A DNA stretch of 64,000 nt from Alicyclobacillus acidocaldarius subsp. acidocaldarius Tc-4-1. Its GTDB lineage: Bacteria; Bacillota; Bacilli; Alicyclobacillales; Alicyclobacillaceae. Below the pieces are notes generated by a model, which worked only from the letters and a program-made list of their open reading frames with translations, did no database searches and was not told the DNA's origin. Below are positions 55,487 through 64,000 of the stretch, in pieces. A program made the translations under genes and the position numbers. Position 1 is the stretch's first letter. The number at the start of each line of letters is the position of its first letter. The stretch covers positions 1,299,092 to 1,363,091 of the forward strand of contig NC_017167.1 of assembly GCF_000219875.1 (NCBI RefSeq), written 5' to 3'.

Positions 55487-56382
55487 ACGGCGTCCTGCTC
55501 ATCGATAAGCCTAAGGGAATGACGTCCCATGACGTGGTCCATCGCGTCCGCCGCAAGCTCGGCGTGCGGCGCGTCGGGCACGCGGGCACGCTCGACCCGA
55601 TGGCGACGGGCCTTTTGATGATCTGCGTCGGCCGCGTCACCCGCCTTCTCGAATACCTCGGCCAGGGCGACAAGGAGTACTGCGGCACGGTAGTGTTCGG
55701 CGTCGGCACGGACACCGACGACGCGGAGGGCACCGTCGTGGCGCAGGCGCAGGCCACGGGTCTGGATCTCGCCGCCGTGCGCGAGGCCGCGGCCCGGCTC
55801 ACCGGCGAAATTCGGCAGCGGCCGCCCGCATACTCCGCGATTCACATCGACGGTCGCCGGGCTTACGATCTCGCTCGCCAGGGCAAGAAGGTGGAAATCC
55901 CAGAGCGGACCGTTCACGTTCGAACCTTGACCCTCGACGAGTTCCATCACGAGGGCGAACTCGCTGTGGCCCGCTTTCACGTCCGCTGCTCGAAAGGCAC
56001 TTACGTCCGGGCCCTGTGCCGCGATCTCGGCGCGCTCGTCGGTGTGCCCGCACACATGCGCTCGCTTCGCCGGCTCGCCATCGGCTGCGCGCGCGTCGAG
56101 GACGCCATTCCTCTCGACGACTGGATGGCTTCGGCGAATCCCGCCTCGCACCTACGCGATCCGCTCCTGTACCTCGAGGACCTGCCAATGTGGCACCCCC
56201 CGCGCGAGGTGCTGGAGCGCCTTGCGAACGGCCAGACGGTCGAGGTGGGCGACGCGCTGTCGCTCTCGCCTGGCGATCTCGTCCTCGTGATACACGCCGG
56301 CGCCGTGGCCGCCGTCGGTGAAGTCGTCGATCGCCAGCCGGCCGCGGTCCGGCCGAAGAAGGTGTTTTGGAAGAGGGGATGA
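55474..56382 (+). CDS. truB: tRNA pseudouridine-55 synthase TruB
   Basis: Makes pseudouridine 55 in the tRNA T-arm. The 302-residue protein has the KPKGMTSHDVV motif and the catalytic GHAGTLDPMATGLL with Asp41. RQRPPAYSAIHIDGRRAYDL and CSKGTYVRALCRDLG follow, then a PUA-like C-terminus. GTG 55474 overlaps nrnA and follows GAAGGAAGTGGATGAAGC. Confidence 0.96.
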   Translation: MQALDGVLLIDKPKGMTSHDVVHRVRRKLGVRRVGHAGTLDPMATGLLMICVGRVTRLLEYLGQGDKEYCGTVVFGVGTDTDDAEGTVVAQAQATGLDLAAVREAAARLTGEIRQRPPAYSAIHIDGRRAYDLARQGKKVEIPERTVHVRTLTLDEFHHEGELAVARFHVRCSKGTYVRALCRDLGALVGVPAHMRSLRRLAIGCARVEDAIPLDDWMASANPASHLRDPLLYLEDLPMWHPPREVLERLANGQTVEVGDALSLSPGDLVLVIHAGAVAAVGEVVDRQPAAVRPKKVFWKRG

Positions 56383-56386
56383 GTCC

Positions 56387-57364
56387 GTGGAATTCATCGT
56401 CATGGAGGGAAAGGCGCCCACATCGCCCGCGCCGCAGGTTTTAGCGATCGGGAAATTCGACGGCGTGCACTTGGGTCACCGCGCCATCGTGAACGCCGCG
56501 CGAGGGCTGTTGACCCCGGACGAGCGCCTCGCCGTGATGAGCTTTGAGCCGCATCCGACATTTGCGTTGACGGGCAACCCGGAGTACGCCAGATGGCTCA
56601 CCCCTCGCCCCGAGCGCGTCCGGATCTTCGCCGAACTTGGTGTCGACGCGTTCTACATCGCCCGCTTCGATCGCGCGTTTCAGCAACTGGAACCTGTGGC
56701 CTTCGTCGACGGGTATCTCGTGCCCTTGCGCGTGCGGCACGTCGTGGTGGGGCCCGATTTCCGCTTTGGACGGGGTGGACAAGGGACCGTTGACCTTCTG
56801 CGCGAACTCGGGCGAGAACGGGGCTTCGACGTGAAGGTGGTCCAGCCGGTGGAAGAGCACGGCCACAAAATCTCAAGTTCTCGCATTCGCGAGCACCTGC
56901 GCGAGGGGCGCGTCGAGGCAGCTCAAGCACTGCTCGGCAGGCCGTACATCATCGCCGGTGAGGTCGTCCACGGGGACAAGCGCGGCCGCACCATCGGATT
57001 TCCCACGGCAAATCTGGGTGGCATCGACGAGTACGTCTTGCCGAAGGCCGGGGTATACGCCGCGTTTGTCGAAGTGGAAGAGGGGCCTCACCTCTGTTCC
57101 GGCCACGCGTTCGGCGTGCTGAACGCGGGATACCGCCCGACGGTCGACGGACGCGCCTTTCAGCTCGAAGTGCACGTGCTCGATTTCGACGGCGACCTGT
57201 ACGGGAAGACGCTCCGCGTCTCGTTTCTCCGCCGGATCCGCGACGAGATGAAGTTTGCCAGCCTCGAGGCCTTGCGCGCTCAAATCGCTCGTGACTGTGA
57301 GCTGGCTCGCGCGCTGGTCGGCCTCTCCAGCGGCGCGCAGTCGGGGCGACCGGTGTCGACCTGA
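56387..57364 (+). CDS. ribF: Bifunctional riboflavin kinase/FAD synthetase
   Basis: Makes FMN and FAD from riboflavin. GTG 56387 (GAGGGGATGAGTCC upstream) gives 325 residues. The N-terminal FAD synthetase half has AIGKFDGVHLGHRAIV and VVGPDFRFGRGGQGT, with SSSRIREHLREG at its end. The C-terminal kinase half has GEVVHGDKRGRTIGFPTANL and AFQLEVHVLDFDGDLYGKTL. The upstream frame from 56318 lies in truB and is rejected. Confidence 0.96.
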   Translation: MEFIVMEGKAPTSPAPQVLAIGKFDGVHLGHRAIVNAARGLLTPDERLAVMSFEPHPTFALTGNPEYARWLTPRPERVRIFAELGVDAFYIARFDRAFQQLEPVAFVDGYLVPLRVRHVVVGPDFRFGRGGQGTVDLLRELGRERGFDVKVVQPVEEHGHKISSSRIREHLREGRVEAAQALLGRPYIIAGEVVHGDKRGRTIGFPTANLGGIDEYVLPKAGVYAAFVEVEEGPHLCSGHAFGVLNAGYRPTVDGRAFQLEVHVLDFDGDLYGKTLRVSFLRRIRDEMKFASLEALRAQIARDCELARALVGLSSGAQSGRPVST

Positions 57365-57381
57365 GGGCGGGATGGGCAGAC

Positions 57382-57768
57382 ATGGCGCATCATACGGTGT
57401 TCGTCTATGGCACATTGCGCCGAGGGCAGCCTAATCGCGTCGTCATGCGACCCCACCTGGTGCGCGATCTCGGCCCAGGCCGCATCCGCGGCGTCCTGTA
57501 CGACTGGGGATCGTATCCAGCCGCGACCCTCGACGAGGACGGCGTGATCGCCGGGGAGTGGGTGGTCGTCACCGACGAGGGAATGCACGCCCTGGATGCG
57601 TTGGAAGACTACCCTCATCTGTATACGCGGACCATCGTATCGGATGAGGTGCGCGACCTTCGCGGGTGGGTCTACTGCATGCCTGCGGAGCAGGCGAGGC
57701 GCGGCGGGCCGCGCATCGCGGGTGGCGACTGGGTGGCTCACGTGGCGAGACGCCACGGCCCTCGTTGA
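57382..57768 (+). CDS. Gamma-glutamylcyclotransferase-like (AIG2/GGCT fold) protein
   Basis: A 128-residue protein with the fold's signature VYGTLRRGQPN at residues 8-18. The expected catalytic glutamate is Glu75, in ALDALEDYPHLYTR. Members open gamma-glutamyl dipeptides or gamma-glutamylamines to 5-oxoproline; the substrate here cannot be told. It begins 17 bases after ribF and has no counterpart at this place in B. subtilis. The downstream rpsO has its own promoter. Confidence 0.85.
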   Translation: MAHHTVFVYGTLRRGQPNRVVMRPHLVRDLGPGRIRGVLYDWGSYPAATLDEDGVIAGEWVVVTDEGMHALDALEDYPHLYTRTIVSDEVRDLRGWVYCMPAEQARRGGPRIAGGDWVAHVARRHGPR

Positions 57769-57819
57769 TGGCGGACCGCATCGCGGGGCACGGCGTGACT
57801 GGCATTCGCATGGATACTG

Positions 57820-57828
57820 TGGTATAGT
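57820..57828 (+). promoter_or_regulatory. Putative extended -10 promoter of rpsO
   Basis: TGG followed by TATAGT (57823-57828) forms an extended -10 element. No good -35 box is seen at 16-18 bases upstream. It would produce a leader of about 90 bases. Confidence 0.5.
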
Positions 57829-57913
57829 GTTGACCGTGTGCGCAACACGATGAACTGCACCGCGGATCAGGAACCTCCGGCCTGTTCTTCGATGCAGCGA
57901 TTCCATGTTCAAG
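57827..57913 (+). promoter_or_regulatory. Structured leader of rpsO
   Basis: Several pairings are visible: GTGTTG with CAACAC near 57827-57848, CTGCA (57855-57859) with TGCAG (57893-57897), and CAGG with CCTG inside that arm. The nested arms resemble the multi-helix S15-binding leaders known upstream of rpsO. The match to the described Bacillus/Geobacillus element is by general layout only. Confidence 0.4.
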
Positions 57914-57923
57914 GAGGATCATC

Positions 57924-58190
57924 ATGCTCGAAGCGGACAAGAAGAAGGAAATTATTGCGAAATATCAGTTGCATGATCTCGACACGGGTTCGCCGGAAGT
58001 GCAGATTGCGCTTCTGACGGAGCGCATCAATTCGCTGACGGAGCACTTCCGCGTTCACAAGAAGGACCATCACTCGCGCCGCGGCCTTTACAAACTGATT
58101 GGCCGCCGCCGCAACCTGTTGAACTACTTGCGGAAGAAGGACATCAACCGGTACCGGCAGTTGATTGAATCCCTCGGATTGCGCCACTGA
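57924..58190 (+). CDS. rpsO: 30S ribosomal protein S15
   Basis: Primary 16S rRNA-binding protein of 88 residues. It contains [20 protein letters not shown], then [20 protein letters not shown] and [16 protein letters not shown] precedes ATG 57924. It is followed by a terminator and then pnp, as in most bacteria. Confidence 0.98.
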   Translation: MLEADKKKEIIAKYQLHDLDTGSPEVQIALLTERINSLTEHFRVHKKDHHSRRGLYKLIGRRRNLLNYLRKKDINRYRQLIESLGLRH

Positions 58191-58196
58191 GACGAG

Positions 58197-58219
58197 GCGG
58201 GCTTCGGCCCGCTTCTTTT
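58197..58219 (+). terminator. Terminator after rpsO
   Basis: GCGGGC (58197-58202) pairs with GCCCGC (58207-58212) over a stable TTCG tetraloop, followed by TTCTTTT. Partial read-through into pnp is possible, as no strong pnp promoter is evident between 58220 and 58300. Confidence 0.85.
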
Positions 58220-58300
58220 GCATGTGGCGTGGAACCCCCGTTTGTACATAGGAAGGCACGCGGCATCCGGCCGCTTGAGAGGGTAGGAGGTAGGAGATCC

Positions 58301-60508
58301 ATGGTGGTTCGCCATGAGTTTGAAGTGGCGGGCCGGCGTTTTGTCCTGGAGACTGGGAAACTGGCTCGACAGGCGACGGCGGCGGTCCACGTTCAGTACG
58401 GTGAAACGGTGGTGTTGGCCACAGTCACCGCTTCCAAAGAGCCGAAGGAGCTCGACTTTTTCCCGCTCACCGTGAACTACGAAGAACGACTTTACGCGGT
58501 CGGGAAAATTCCCGGCGGCTTCATCAAGCGCGAGGGGCGGCCGAGTGAGCACGCGATTCTCGCGTCGCGCCTCATTGACCGCCCCATCCGGCCGCTGTTT
58601 CCAGAAGGATTCCGCAACGACGTGCAGATCGTCGATCTCGTCCTCTCCGTCGACCAAGACTGTGCGCCGGAAATCGCGGCGATGATCGGAACATCGGCGT
58701 CGCTCACCATTTCGGACATTCCCTTTAACGGGCCCATCGGCGGCGTCATTGTGGGGCTCGTGGATGGACAATTTGTCATCAACCCCACCGTCGAACAGTC
58801 CGAAAAGAGCGACCTGCATCTCGTCGTCGCCGGCACGAAAGACGCCATCGTGATGGTGGAGGCAGGAGCCAACCAAGTGCCGGAAGAGATTGTGCTCGAG
58901 GCCATCCTGTATGGTCACCAGGTCATTCAGACCATCTGCGACGAGATCAACGCGTTTGCGGCAAAGGTCGGCGTCAAGAAGCGCGAGGTCGAACTGCACA
59001 AGGTGGATCCGGAGCTGGAGGCCGCAGTGCGCGCGTACGCCACGGAGAAAGTGAGCGTGGCGGTTCGGAATCCGGACAAGCTCGCGCGCGAAGAGGCGCT
59101 CGCGAATCTGAACGCCGAAGTCCTAGAGCACTTCAAGGAGACGTTCCCCGAGAAGGAGGCGGACATCGCCGAGGTCATGCACACCATCCTCAAGGAGCGG
59201 GTGCGCGAGGCCATTCTGCGGGAAGGCATCCGCCCAGACGGCCGGCGCCTAGACGAAATTCGCCCCATCTCGTGCGAGGTGGGCCTTTTGCCGAGGACGC
59301 ACGGATCGGCGCTGTTCACGCGCGGTCAGACGCAGGCGCTGTCGGTGTGCACCCTGGGTTCCATGGGCGATGAGCAGTTGCTTGACGGGCTCGAGATAGA
59401 GAAGTCCAACCGATACATGCACCATTACAACTTCCCGCCGTTTAGCGTCGGGGAGGCGAAGCCGTTGCGCGCGCCGAGCCGGCGGGACATCGGCCACGGG
59501 GCGCTCGGCGAGCGCGCGCTCGATCCCGTCATTCCCTCGCCCGAGGAGTTTCCGTACGCCATCCGCGTGGTATCGGAGATCCTCGAGTCGAACGGTTCCA
59601 CGTCCCAGGCGAGCATCTGCGGCAGCACCATGGCGCTGATGGACGCGGGTGTGCCCATCAAGGCGCCAGTGGCCGGGATCGCGATGGGACTTGTAAAGGA
59701 AGGCGATCAGGTCGCCATTTTGAGCGACATCCAGGGCATCGAGGATCATCTGGGCGACATGGATTTCAAAGTCGCCGGCACGGAGCGGGGCGTGACTGCG
59801 CTGCAGATGGACATCAAGATCAGCGGCATTGACCGGTCCATTCTGGAGCGCGCGTTGAAGCAGGCGCGCGAAGGTCGGATGTACATCTTGAGCAAGATGA
59901 TGGAGGCCATTTCCGAGCCCCGCGCTGACCTGTCGAAATTCGCGCCGAGGGTCATCACGGTCAAGATCCATCCCGATAAAATCCGCGATGTCATCGGCCC
60001 GGGTGGGCGCGTGATCAACAAAATCATCGAGGAGACGGGCGTCAAAATCGACATCGAGCAAGACGGCCGCGTGTACATTCACAGCACCGACGCCGAGCAG
60101 GCGAATCGGGCCCGGGAGATGGTCGAGAACATCGTCCGCGACGTCGAGATCGGTGCCACGTACACGGGGAAAGTCACCCGCGTCGAGAAGTACGGGGCGT
60201 TTGTTGAGATTCTCCCTGGCAAAGAGGGGCTTGTGCATATCTCGCAGCTCGACCTGAACCGCGTTGCGAAGGTGGAGGACGTCTGCCAGGTCGGCGACAC
60301 GCTCACGGTGAAGGTCACCGAGATCGACAACCAGGGTCGAATCAACCTATCGCGCAAAGAGGTGTTGAAGGCCATGCAGCCGCCTGCACCGCCTCAGCCG
60401 CCGCGTCCGTCGAGCGGTCCGGGGCGCGGTCCGCAGGGCGGACATGGGCGGCGGGATCACGGCCACAGCGCCGGGCCGAAGGCTGCGCCAAGAAGGACCC
60501 ATCCGTGA
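58301..60508 (+). CDS. pnp: Polyribonucleotide nucleotidyltransferase (PNPase)
   Basis: Phosphorolytic 3'-5' exoribonuclease. ATG 58301 (TAGGAGGTAGGAG upstream) gives 735 residues. Two RNase PH-like domains are seen ([20 protein letters not shown], and in the second [20 protein letters not shown]), then a KH domain ([20 protein letters not shown]) and an S1 domain ([20 protein letters not shown]). The last 40 residues form a Pro/Gly/Arg/His-rich tail ([20 protein letters not shown]). The upstream extension to 58229 lacks a ribosome binding site. Confidence 0.97.
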   Translation: MVVRHEFEVAGRRFVLETGKLARQATAAVHVQYGETVVLATVTASKEPKELDFFPLTVNYEERLYAVGKIPGGFIKREGRPSEHAILASRLIDRPIRPLFPEGFRNDVQIVDLVLSVDQDCAPEIAAMIGTSASLTISDIPFNGPIGGVIVGLVDGQFVINPTVEQSEKSDLHLVVAGTKDAIVMVEAGANQVPEEIVLEAILYGHQVIQTICDEINAFAAKVGVKKREVELHKVDPELEAAVRAYATEKVSVAVRNPDKLAREEALANLNAEVLEHFKETFPEKEADIAEVMHTILKERVREAILREGIRPDGRRLDEIRPISCEVGLLPRTHGSALFTRGQTQALSVCTLGSMGDEQLLDGLEIEKSNRYMHHYNFPPFSVGEAKPLRAPSRRDIGHGALGERALDPVIPSPEEFPYAIRVVSEILESNGSTSQASICGSTMALMDAGVPIKAPVAGIAMGLVKEGDQVAILSDIQGIEDHLGDMDFKVAGTERGVTALQMDIKISGIDRSILERALKQAREGRMYILSKMMEAISEPRADLSKFAPRVITVKIHPDKIRDVIGPGGRVINKIIEETGVKIDIEQDGRVYIHSTDAEQANRAREMVENIVRDVEIGATYTGKVTRVEKYGAFVEILPGKEGLVHISQLDLNRVAKVEDVCQVGDTLTVKVTEIDNQGRINLSRKEVLKAMQPPAPPQPPRPSSGPGRGPQGGHGRRDHGHSAGPKAAPRRTHP

Positions 60509-60527
60509 TTGACCCCTCGCTTGTGGA

Positions 60528-60566
60528 GGCATCCTAATCCGCGTGGAATGCGGATGGAGGGATGCC
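60528..60566 (+). promoter_or_regulatory. Hairpin covering the ylxY ribosome binding site
   Basis: Outer arms GGCATCC (60528-60534) and GGATGCC (60560-60566) and inner arms ATCCGC (60537-60542) and GCGGAT (60550-60555) form a two-part stem. The ylxY GGAGGGA (60556-60562) falls in the internal loop and outer arm. No U-run follows, so it could restrain ylxY translation or shape the pnp 3' end. Confidence 0.55.
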
Positions 60567-60568
60567 TG

Positions 60569-61531
60569 ATGAAGCCAAGGCAGATGGCCCTTAGTGTATG
60601 CGCGGGTGCATGCATTTGGACGTTCGGCGCCTTGTTCTGGACACGCGCGGACGTTGCACCCCAACCGGCGCCCGCCTCGTCGGTGCGCGTGTGGGAGGAG
60701 GTGAGCCGCGCGTGGGCGAATCCTCCTGTGGATGCCCGGCGAGACCGCGTGTGGCACAACATTCCGGGCCTGTCCGGCTTTTCCCTCGATGCGGCGGCGA
60801 GCGAGCGTGAGACGGCGCGGTTCCACGACGGCGCGCTTCACCTCGTGTGGCGGGTGGTGCCGCCGAAGGTGCGGCTCCGGGACCTCCCGCCTGATGTGAT
60901 CTATCGCGGTCCGAGGGAGGAAAAGTCTGTCGCCCTCATGGTGAACGTGTCCTGGGGCGAGGCGTACGTTCCGAGGATGCTTCAGATCTTGCGGGACGCG
61001 CACGTGAAGGCGACGTTCTTTGTCGACGGCGCCTGGGCGAAGAAGTTTCCCCATCTCGTCCGCGCCATGGCTCGAGACGGGCACGCCGTGGAATCCCACG
61101 GATACGGACACCCGGACTTTCGGCGGCTGAACGACGCGAAGCTGGCGGCGCAGATCGACGAAACGAACCGAATACTCGCGGCCATCACGGGCAGAGCGCC
61201 GCGGCTCATCGCGCCGCCCGCCGGCTCGTACAATGCTCGCCTCGCGCCGCTTGCAAAGTCGCGCGGCATGTACGTCATCCTGTGGACGGCGGACACCGTG
61301 GACTGGAGGAACCCGCCTCCCTCCGACATTGTGGCGCGGGTGCAGCGGGGGGCAGAGCCAGGCGCGCTCGTGCTTATGCACCCGACGGCGTCGACCGTCG
61401 AGGCGCTCCCAGCGGTCATCCGCTGGCTCGAGGCGCGTGGGTACCGGATGAAGACAGTGGAAGACGTGATCGATGAGCGGCCGGCCGTGACACCGCCCAC
61501 GGTCCTGGCGCGGGAGACCATCCGCTCATGA
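60569..61531 (+). CDS. YlxY-type polysaccharide deacetylase-fold protein
   Basis: A 320-residue exported or membrane-anchored NodB-fold protein at the ylxY position after pnp. A hydrophobic N-terminal segment (MALSVCAGACIWTFGALFW, about 6-24) is likely a signal or anchor. The deacetylase domain (about 115-295) has HVKATFFVDGAWAKKFPHLV and ESHGYGHPDF. Where active enzymes have TFDDG it reads VNVSWGEA, so the catalytic Asp pair is missing; this is usual for the YlxY group and argues against classical deacetylation. ATG 60569 follows GGAGGGA. Confidence 0.88.
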   Translation: MKPRQMALSVCAGACIWTFGALFWTRADVAPQPAPASSVRVWEEVSRAWANPPVDARRDRVWHNIPGLSGFSLDAAASERETARFHDGALHLVWRVVPPKVRLRDLPPDVIYRGPREEKSVALMVNVSWGEAYVPRMLQILRDAHVKATFFVDGAWAKKFPHLVRAMARDGHAVESHGYGHPDFRRLNDAKLAAQIDETNRILAAITGRAPRLIAPPAGSYNARLAPLAKSRGMYVILWTADTVDWRNPPPSDIVARVQRGAEPGALVLMHPTASTVEALPAVIRWLEARGYRMKTVEDVIDERPAVTPPTVLARETIRS

Positions 61532-61575
61532 AGGCGCGGCGCCGTGCGACGGCGTCATCAGCGATGTAGGAGGCC

Positions 61576-62847
61576 ATGCGGTTGACATACCGAACCACAT
61601 TGAGAAACGGGATTCGCGTGGTGGGGGAAGAGATGTCCTCCATCCGCTCGGTGAGCTTGGGGATCTGGGTGGAAACCGGATCTCGCTATGAATCCCAGAG
61701 CGAGAACGGCATCAGCCACTTTCTTGAACATATGTTTTTCAAAGGGACGTCGCGCCACTCCGCCAAGGAATTGGCGCATTTGTTTGACGATCTCGGCGGC
61801 CAGGTGAACGCGTTCACCGCGAAGGAGTTCACGTGCTTTTACGCGCGCGTGCTCGATGAGCATTTCTCCATTGCGCTCGAAACCCTGGCCGAGATGCTCA
61901 CGGATTCGCGCTTCGCGCCTGAAGAGATGGAAAAGGAAAAGCGCGTCGTGATCGAGGAGATCCGCATGTACGAGGACACGCCGGACGAGCTCGTCATGGA
62001 TCTGATTGCGCGCGGCGTCTATGGGGAGCATCCGCTGGGGTACGCCATTCTCGGCCGTGACGAAAATCTGCTCCGGTTTTCGCGGGAGGACCTCGTCCGG
62101 TACGTGAACCGGCACTACCGGCCGGAGCGCATGGTGGTTTCGGTCGCGGGGCATGTCCCCGAGGATGTGGTGATTCGCGAAGTGGAGCGCGTCTTTGGCG
62201 GGTTGAGCAAAGGCGCGGATGGCGCCCCGGCGTTAGTCCCCCCGCCTTTCCACAAGACCGTGACAACCGAAGATAAGGACATCGAGCAGGTGCACATCTG
62301 TTTGGCGGCGCCGGGGTATCCGGCCGGATCGCGCGAATTGTACCCACTGCTTCTGTTGAACAACGTGCTCGGAGGTACGCAATCCTCCCGCTTGTTTCAG
62401 GAAATTCGGGAGGAGCGCGGGATGGCCTACTCTGTGTACTCCTTTCACACGGGCTACCGCGATGCGGGCATGTTCGGCATTTACGTGGGCACCTCGCCAG
62501 AGACGGCCGAGGAGGTCCTGGCGCTCGTTCAACAGGTCACGGCGCGCATGTGGCAAGAGCCCATTTCTCGCGACGAGCTCGAAAAAGCCAAGCGACAGGT
62601 GAAAGGGGCGCTCATGCTTGGGCTCGAGAGCTCAGGGAGCCGGATGAGCCGGCTGGCGAAAAAGGAGATTCTGCTCGGCCGCGAGGTCCCGCTCGAGGAG
62701 ACCCTCGCGGGCATTGATGCGGTTGCGCCCGAGGACATCCAGCGCGTTGCCGAGGACGTCTTGAGCCACGGGTTCGCGCTCGCGGCTGTTGGGCCGCTCG
62801 CCGAGTTCGCGTTCGATCGCGCCGCAAAGGTGTGTGTATCGTCATGA
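61576..62847 (+). CDS. M16-family zinc peptidase (MlpA/YmxG type)
   Basis: A 423-residue protein with the inverted zinc motif HFLEH (His48, Glu51, His52). A downstream glutamate-rich helix completes the site (KRVVIEEIRMYEDTPDE). A second, inactive-like domain follows (RLFQEIREERGMAYSVYSFH). B. subtilis MlpA occupies the same place after ylxY. GTAGGAGGCC precedes ATG 61576. The natural substrate is unknown. Confidence 0.94.
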   Translation: MRLTYRTTLRNGIRVVGEEMSSIRSVSLGIWVETGSRYESQSENGISHFLEHMFFKGTSRHSAKELAHLFDDLGGQVNAFTAKEFTCFYARVLDEHFSIALETLAEMLTDSRFAPEEMEKEKRVVIEEIRMYEDTPDELVMDLIARGVYGEHPLGYAILGRDENLLRFSREDLVRYVNRHYRPERMVVSVAGHVPEDVVIREVERVFGGLSKGADGAPALVPPPFHKTVTTEDKDIEQVHICLAAPGYPAGSRELYPLLLLNNVLGGTQSSRLFQEIREERGMAYSVYSFHTGYRDAGMFGIYVGTSPETAEEVLALVQQVTARMWQEPISRDELEKAKRQVKGALMLGLESSGSRMSRLAKKEILLGREVPLEETLAGIDAVAPEDIQRVAEDVLSHGFALAAVGPLAEFAFDRAAKVCVSS

Positions 62848-62861
62848 TGGAGGGGTGGGAG

Positions 62862-63311
62862 ATGGAGGTCAAAGTCCAAATCGTGTCGCCCCTCCTCACC
62901 CCTGACGATCTCCCTCAGTACGCCACGGAGGGCTCCGCTGGGATGGATTTGCGCGCTTGCCTGGAAGCACCCCGGGTCGTGCGGCCGGGCGAGATTGTAC
63001 CCGTGCCAACGGGCCTCGCCATTCAACTGCCGCGACGGGACGCGGTCGCCCTCGTATACGCGCGAAGTGGGCTCGCAGCCAAACACGGCATCGCGCTCGC
63101 GAATGGCGTCGGGGTCATCGACAGTGACTATACGGGCGAGATCGTCGTTCCGCTTCACCACCTCGGCGCGCAGGAGTTTGTCCTGCAACCGAAGGAGCGC
63201 ATCGCTCAGCTCGTCATTGCGCCCATCTATGTGGCGCGCCTTGTGGCGGTCGACCATCTCGGCGCCACGGCGCGCGGCGCTGGCGGATTTGGATCGACGG
63301 GGCGGGTGTGA
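62862..63311 (+). CDS. dut: dUTP diphosphatase
   Basis: Hydrolyses dUTP to dUMP, keeping uracil out of DNA. The 149-residue trimeric-type dUTPase shows all five motifs: GMDLRA, ARSGLA, GVGVIDSDYTGEI, ERIAQLVI and the C-terminal RGAGGFGSTG. ATG 62862 follows GGAGGGGTGGGAG; the frame upstream to 62832 is not needed. It lies where ymxH is found in B. subtilis. Confidence 0.96.
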   Translation: MEVKVQIVSPLLTPDDLPQYATEGSAGMDLRACLEAPRVVRPGEIVPVPTGLAIQLPRRDAVALVYARSGLAAKHGIALANGVGVIDSDYTGEIVVPLHHLGAQEFVLQPKERIAQLVIAPIYVARLVAVDHLGATARGAGGFGSTGRV

Positions 63312-63352
63312 TCTCTCACCTCGACAACTCCATATCGAGGAGGGCCAGGTAG

Positions 63353-63390
63353 GAGGCTCAGGTGTCAGCGGGCACCTGGGCCTCATTTCG
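63353..63390 (+). terminator. Terminator-like hairpin after dut
   Basis: GAGGCTCAGGTG (63353-63364) pairs with CACCTGGGCCTC (63373-63384) with one mismatch and an eight-base loop, followed by ATTTCG. The stem is strong but the U-tract short. It separates dut from dpaA. Confidence 0.7.
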
Positions 63391-63395
63391 TGCGC

Positions 63396-63423
63396 ACCCC
63401 TCGTGGGCGGGCGTCATAAGCTA
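63396..63423 (+). promoter_or_regulatory. Putative sigma-K promoter of dpaA
   Basis: AC at 63396-63397 and CATAAGCTA at 63415-63423 are 17 bases apart. They fit the mother-cell sigma-K pattern (AC, about 16-17 bases, CATANNNTA) exactly in the -10 region. It lies 30 bases before dpaA, and its B. subtilis counterpart spoVFA is transcribed late in sporulation by sigma-K. Confidence 0.6.
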
Positions 63424-63452
63424 TGGCGCATGCCAATGGCGAGGTGACCTCG

Positions 63453-64000
63453 ATGCTCACTGGGAAACACCTGGTCTTCGTCGGCGGTGACAGGCGTCAG
63501 TTGGAAGTCATCGCGCAGATCACCGACAACGACGCGAGCGCCACGCTCATCGGCTTCTCGGAACTCGGGCGGACGTTTGCCGACACGACATTTGCCGAGC
63601 CGAGTGAGGCGGTGTTTGCGCAGGCGGACGCGCTCGTGCTGCCCGTCGCGGGCATGGAGGACGACGGGCGCGTCGATACCGCTTTCGCGCCGCAGCCCGT
63701 GGAATTGAAAGAGTCCCATTTTCAGGCCATGCGGCCCGGCACCTTCGTCTTCACGGGCATCGCGCATCGCGTGCTCACGGAGTGGTGCGAACGATACTCG
63801 CTCCGCCTGGTGAAGTTGATGGAGCTCGACGACGTGGCGATTTTGAATTCGATTCCCACTGCCGAAGGGGCCATTGCCATCGCGATGCAAGAGACAGACA
63901 TCACGCTGCACGGCGCCAAGACCGTCGTTCTCGGCTTCGGGCGGTGTGGCCAAACCCTCGCGCACAAGTTGCACGCCATGGGGGCCGTCGTCCACGTGTG
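63453..64000 (+). CDS. dpaA: Dipicolinate synthase subunit A, 3' end outside window
   Basis: First 182 residues of SpoVFA/DpaA, which with DpaB makes dipicolinic acid for the spore core. It begins MLTGKHLVFVGGDRRQLEVI, and VFTGIAHRVLTEWCERYSL follows. The Rossmann motif VVLGFGRCGQTLAHKLHAMG is near the visible end. GAGGTGA lies five bases before ATG 63453. Its presence shows an endospore former. Confidence 0.94.
   Translation, partial: MLTGKHLVFVGGDRRQLEVIAQITDNDASATLIGFSELGRTFADTTFAEPSEAVFAQADALVLPVAGMEDDGRVDTAFAPQPVELKESHFQAMRPGTFVFTGIAHRVLTEWCERYSLRLVKLMELDDVAILNSIPTAEGAIAIAMQETDITLHGAKTVVLGFGRCGQTLAHKLHAMGAVVHV

Overview
The window is a GC-rich chromosomal segment from a spore-forming, flagellated Firmicute. 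Gene order follows the Bacillus subtilis topA-to-spoVFA backbone closely. The GC richness, frequent GTG/TTG starts, strong GGAGG-type ribosome binding sites, full-length Gram-positive PolC and a dipicolinate synthase gene suggest an Alicyclobacillus-like member of the Bacillales. That genus assignment is inference from content, not a database match.

Layout: (1) 1-651, minus strand, a MYG1/UPF0160-type gene cut by the window edge. (2) 818-7244, topA-trmFO-xerC-hslV-hslU, closed by a clear intrinsic terminator. (3) 7333-33307, one long fla/che block: flgB flgC fliE fliF fliG fliH fliI fliJ motE-like fliK flgD, a small flagellar operon protein, flgE-type hook gene, swrD fliL fliM fliY cheY fliO fliP fliQ fliR flhB flhA flhF flhG cheB cheA cheW cheC cheD and a swrB-like gene. 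It encodes basal body, C-ring, export apparatus, hook and chemotaxis core, mostly with overlapping or nearly overlapping ends. (4) 33308-34433, a small accessory island with two convergent, apparently paralogous small beta-rich proteins around a long hairpin. (5) 34434-41470, rpsB tsf pyrH frr uppS cdsA dxr rseP. (6) 41492-47131, polC, a VOC-fold protein and pheA, facing typA on the minus strand (47147-48976). (7) 49055-57768, rimP nusA rnpM ylxQ infB rbfA nrnA truB ribF and a gamma-glutamylcyclotransferase-like gene. (8) 57820-63384, rpsO, pnp, ylxY, an M16 peptidase and dut. (9) 63396-64000, a sigma-K-like promoter and the 5' part of dpaA.

Compared with the B. subtilis order, codY (after hslU), sigD (after cheD), proS (before polC), ylxP (after infB) and ymxH are absent at their usual places. 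The MYG1-type gene, the VOC/pheA/typA block, the small paralog pair, the cyclotransferase and dut are additions.

Five conserved genes (hslV, flgE, flhG, swrB, rseP) are each split by one missing base in or next to a homopolymer, and ylxQ may carry a sixth. Restoring one base rebuilds the expected proteins at normal family length, so these look like sequence errors rather than decay. No rRNA, tRNA, CRISPR array, insertion sequence or prophage was seen.
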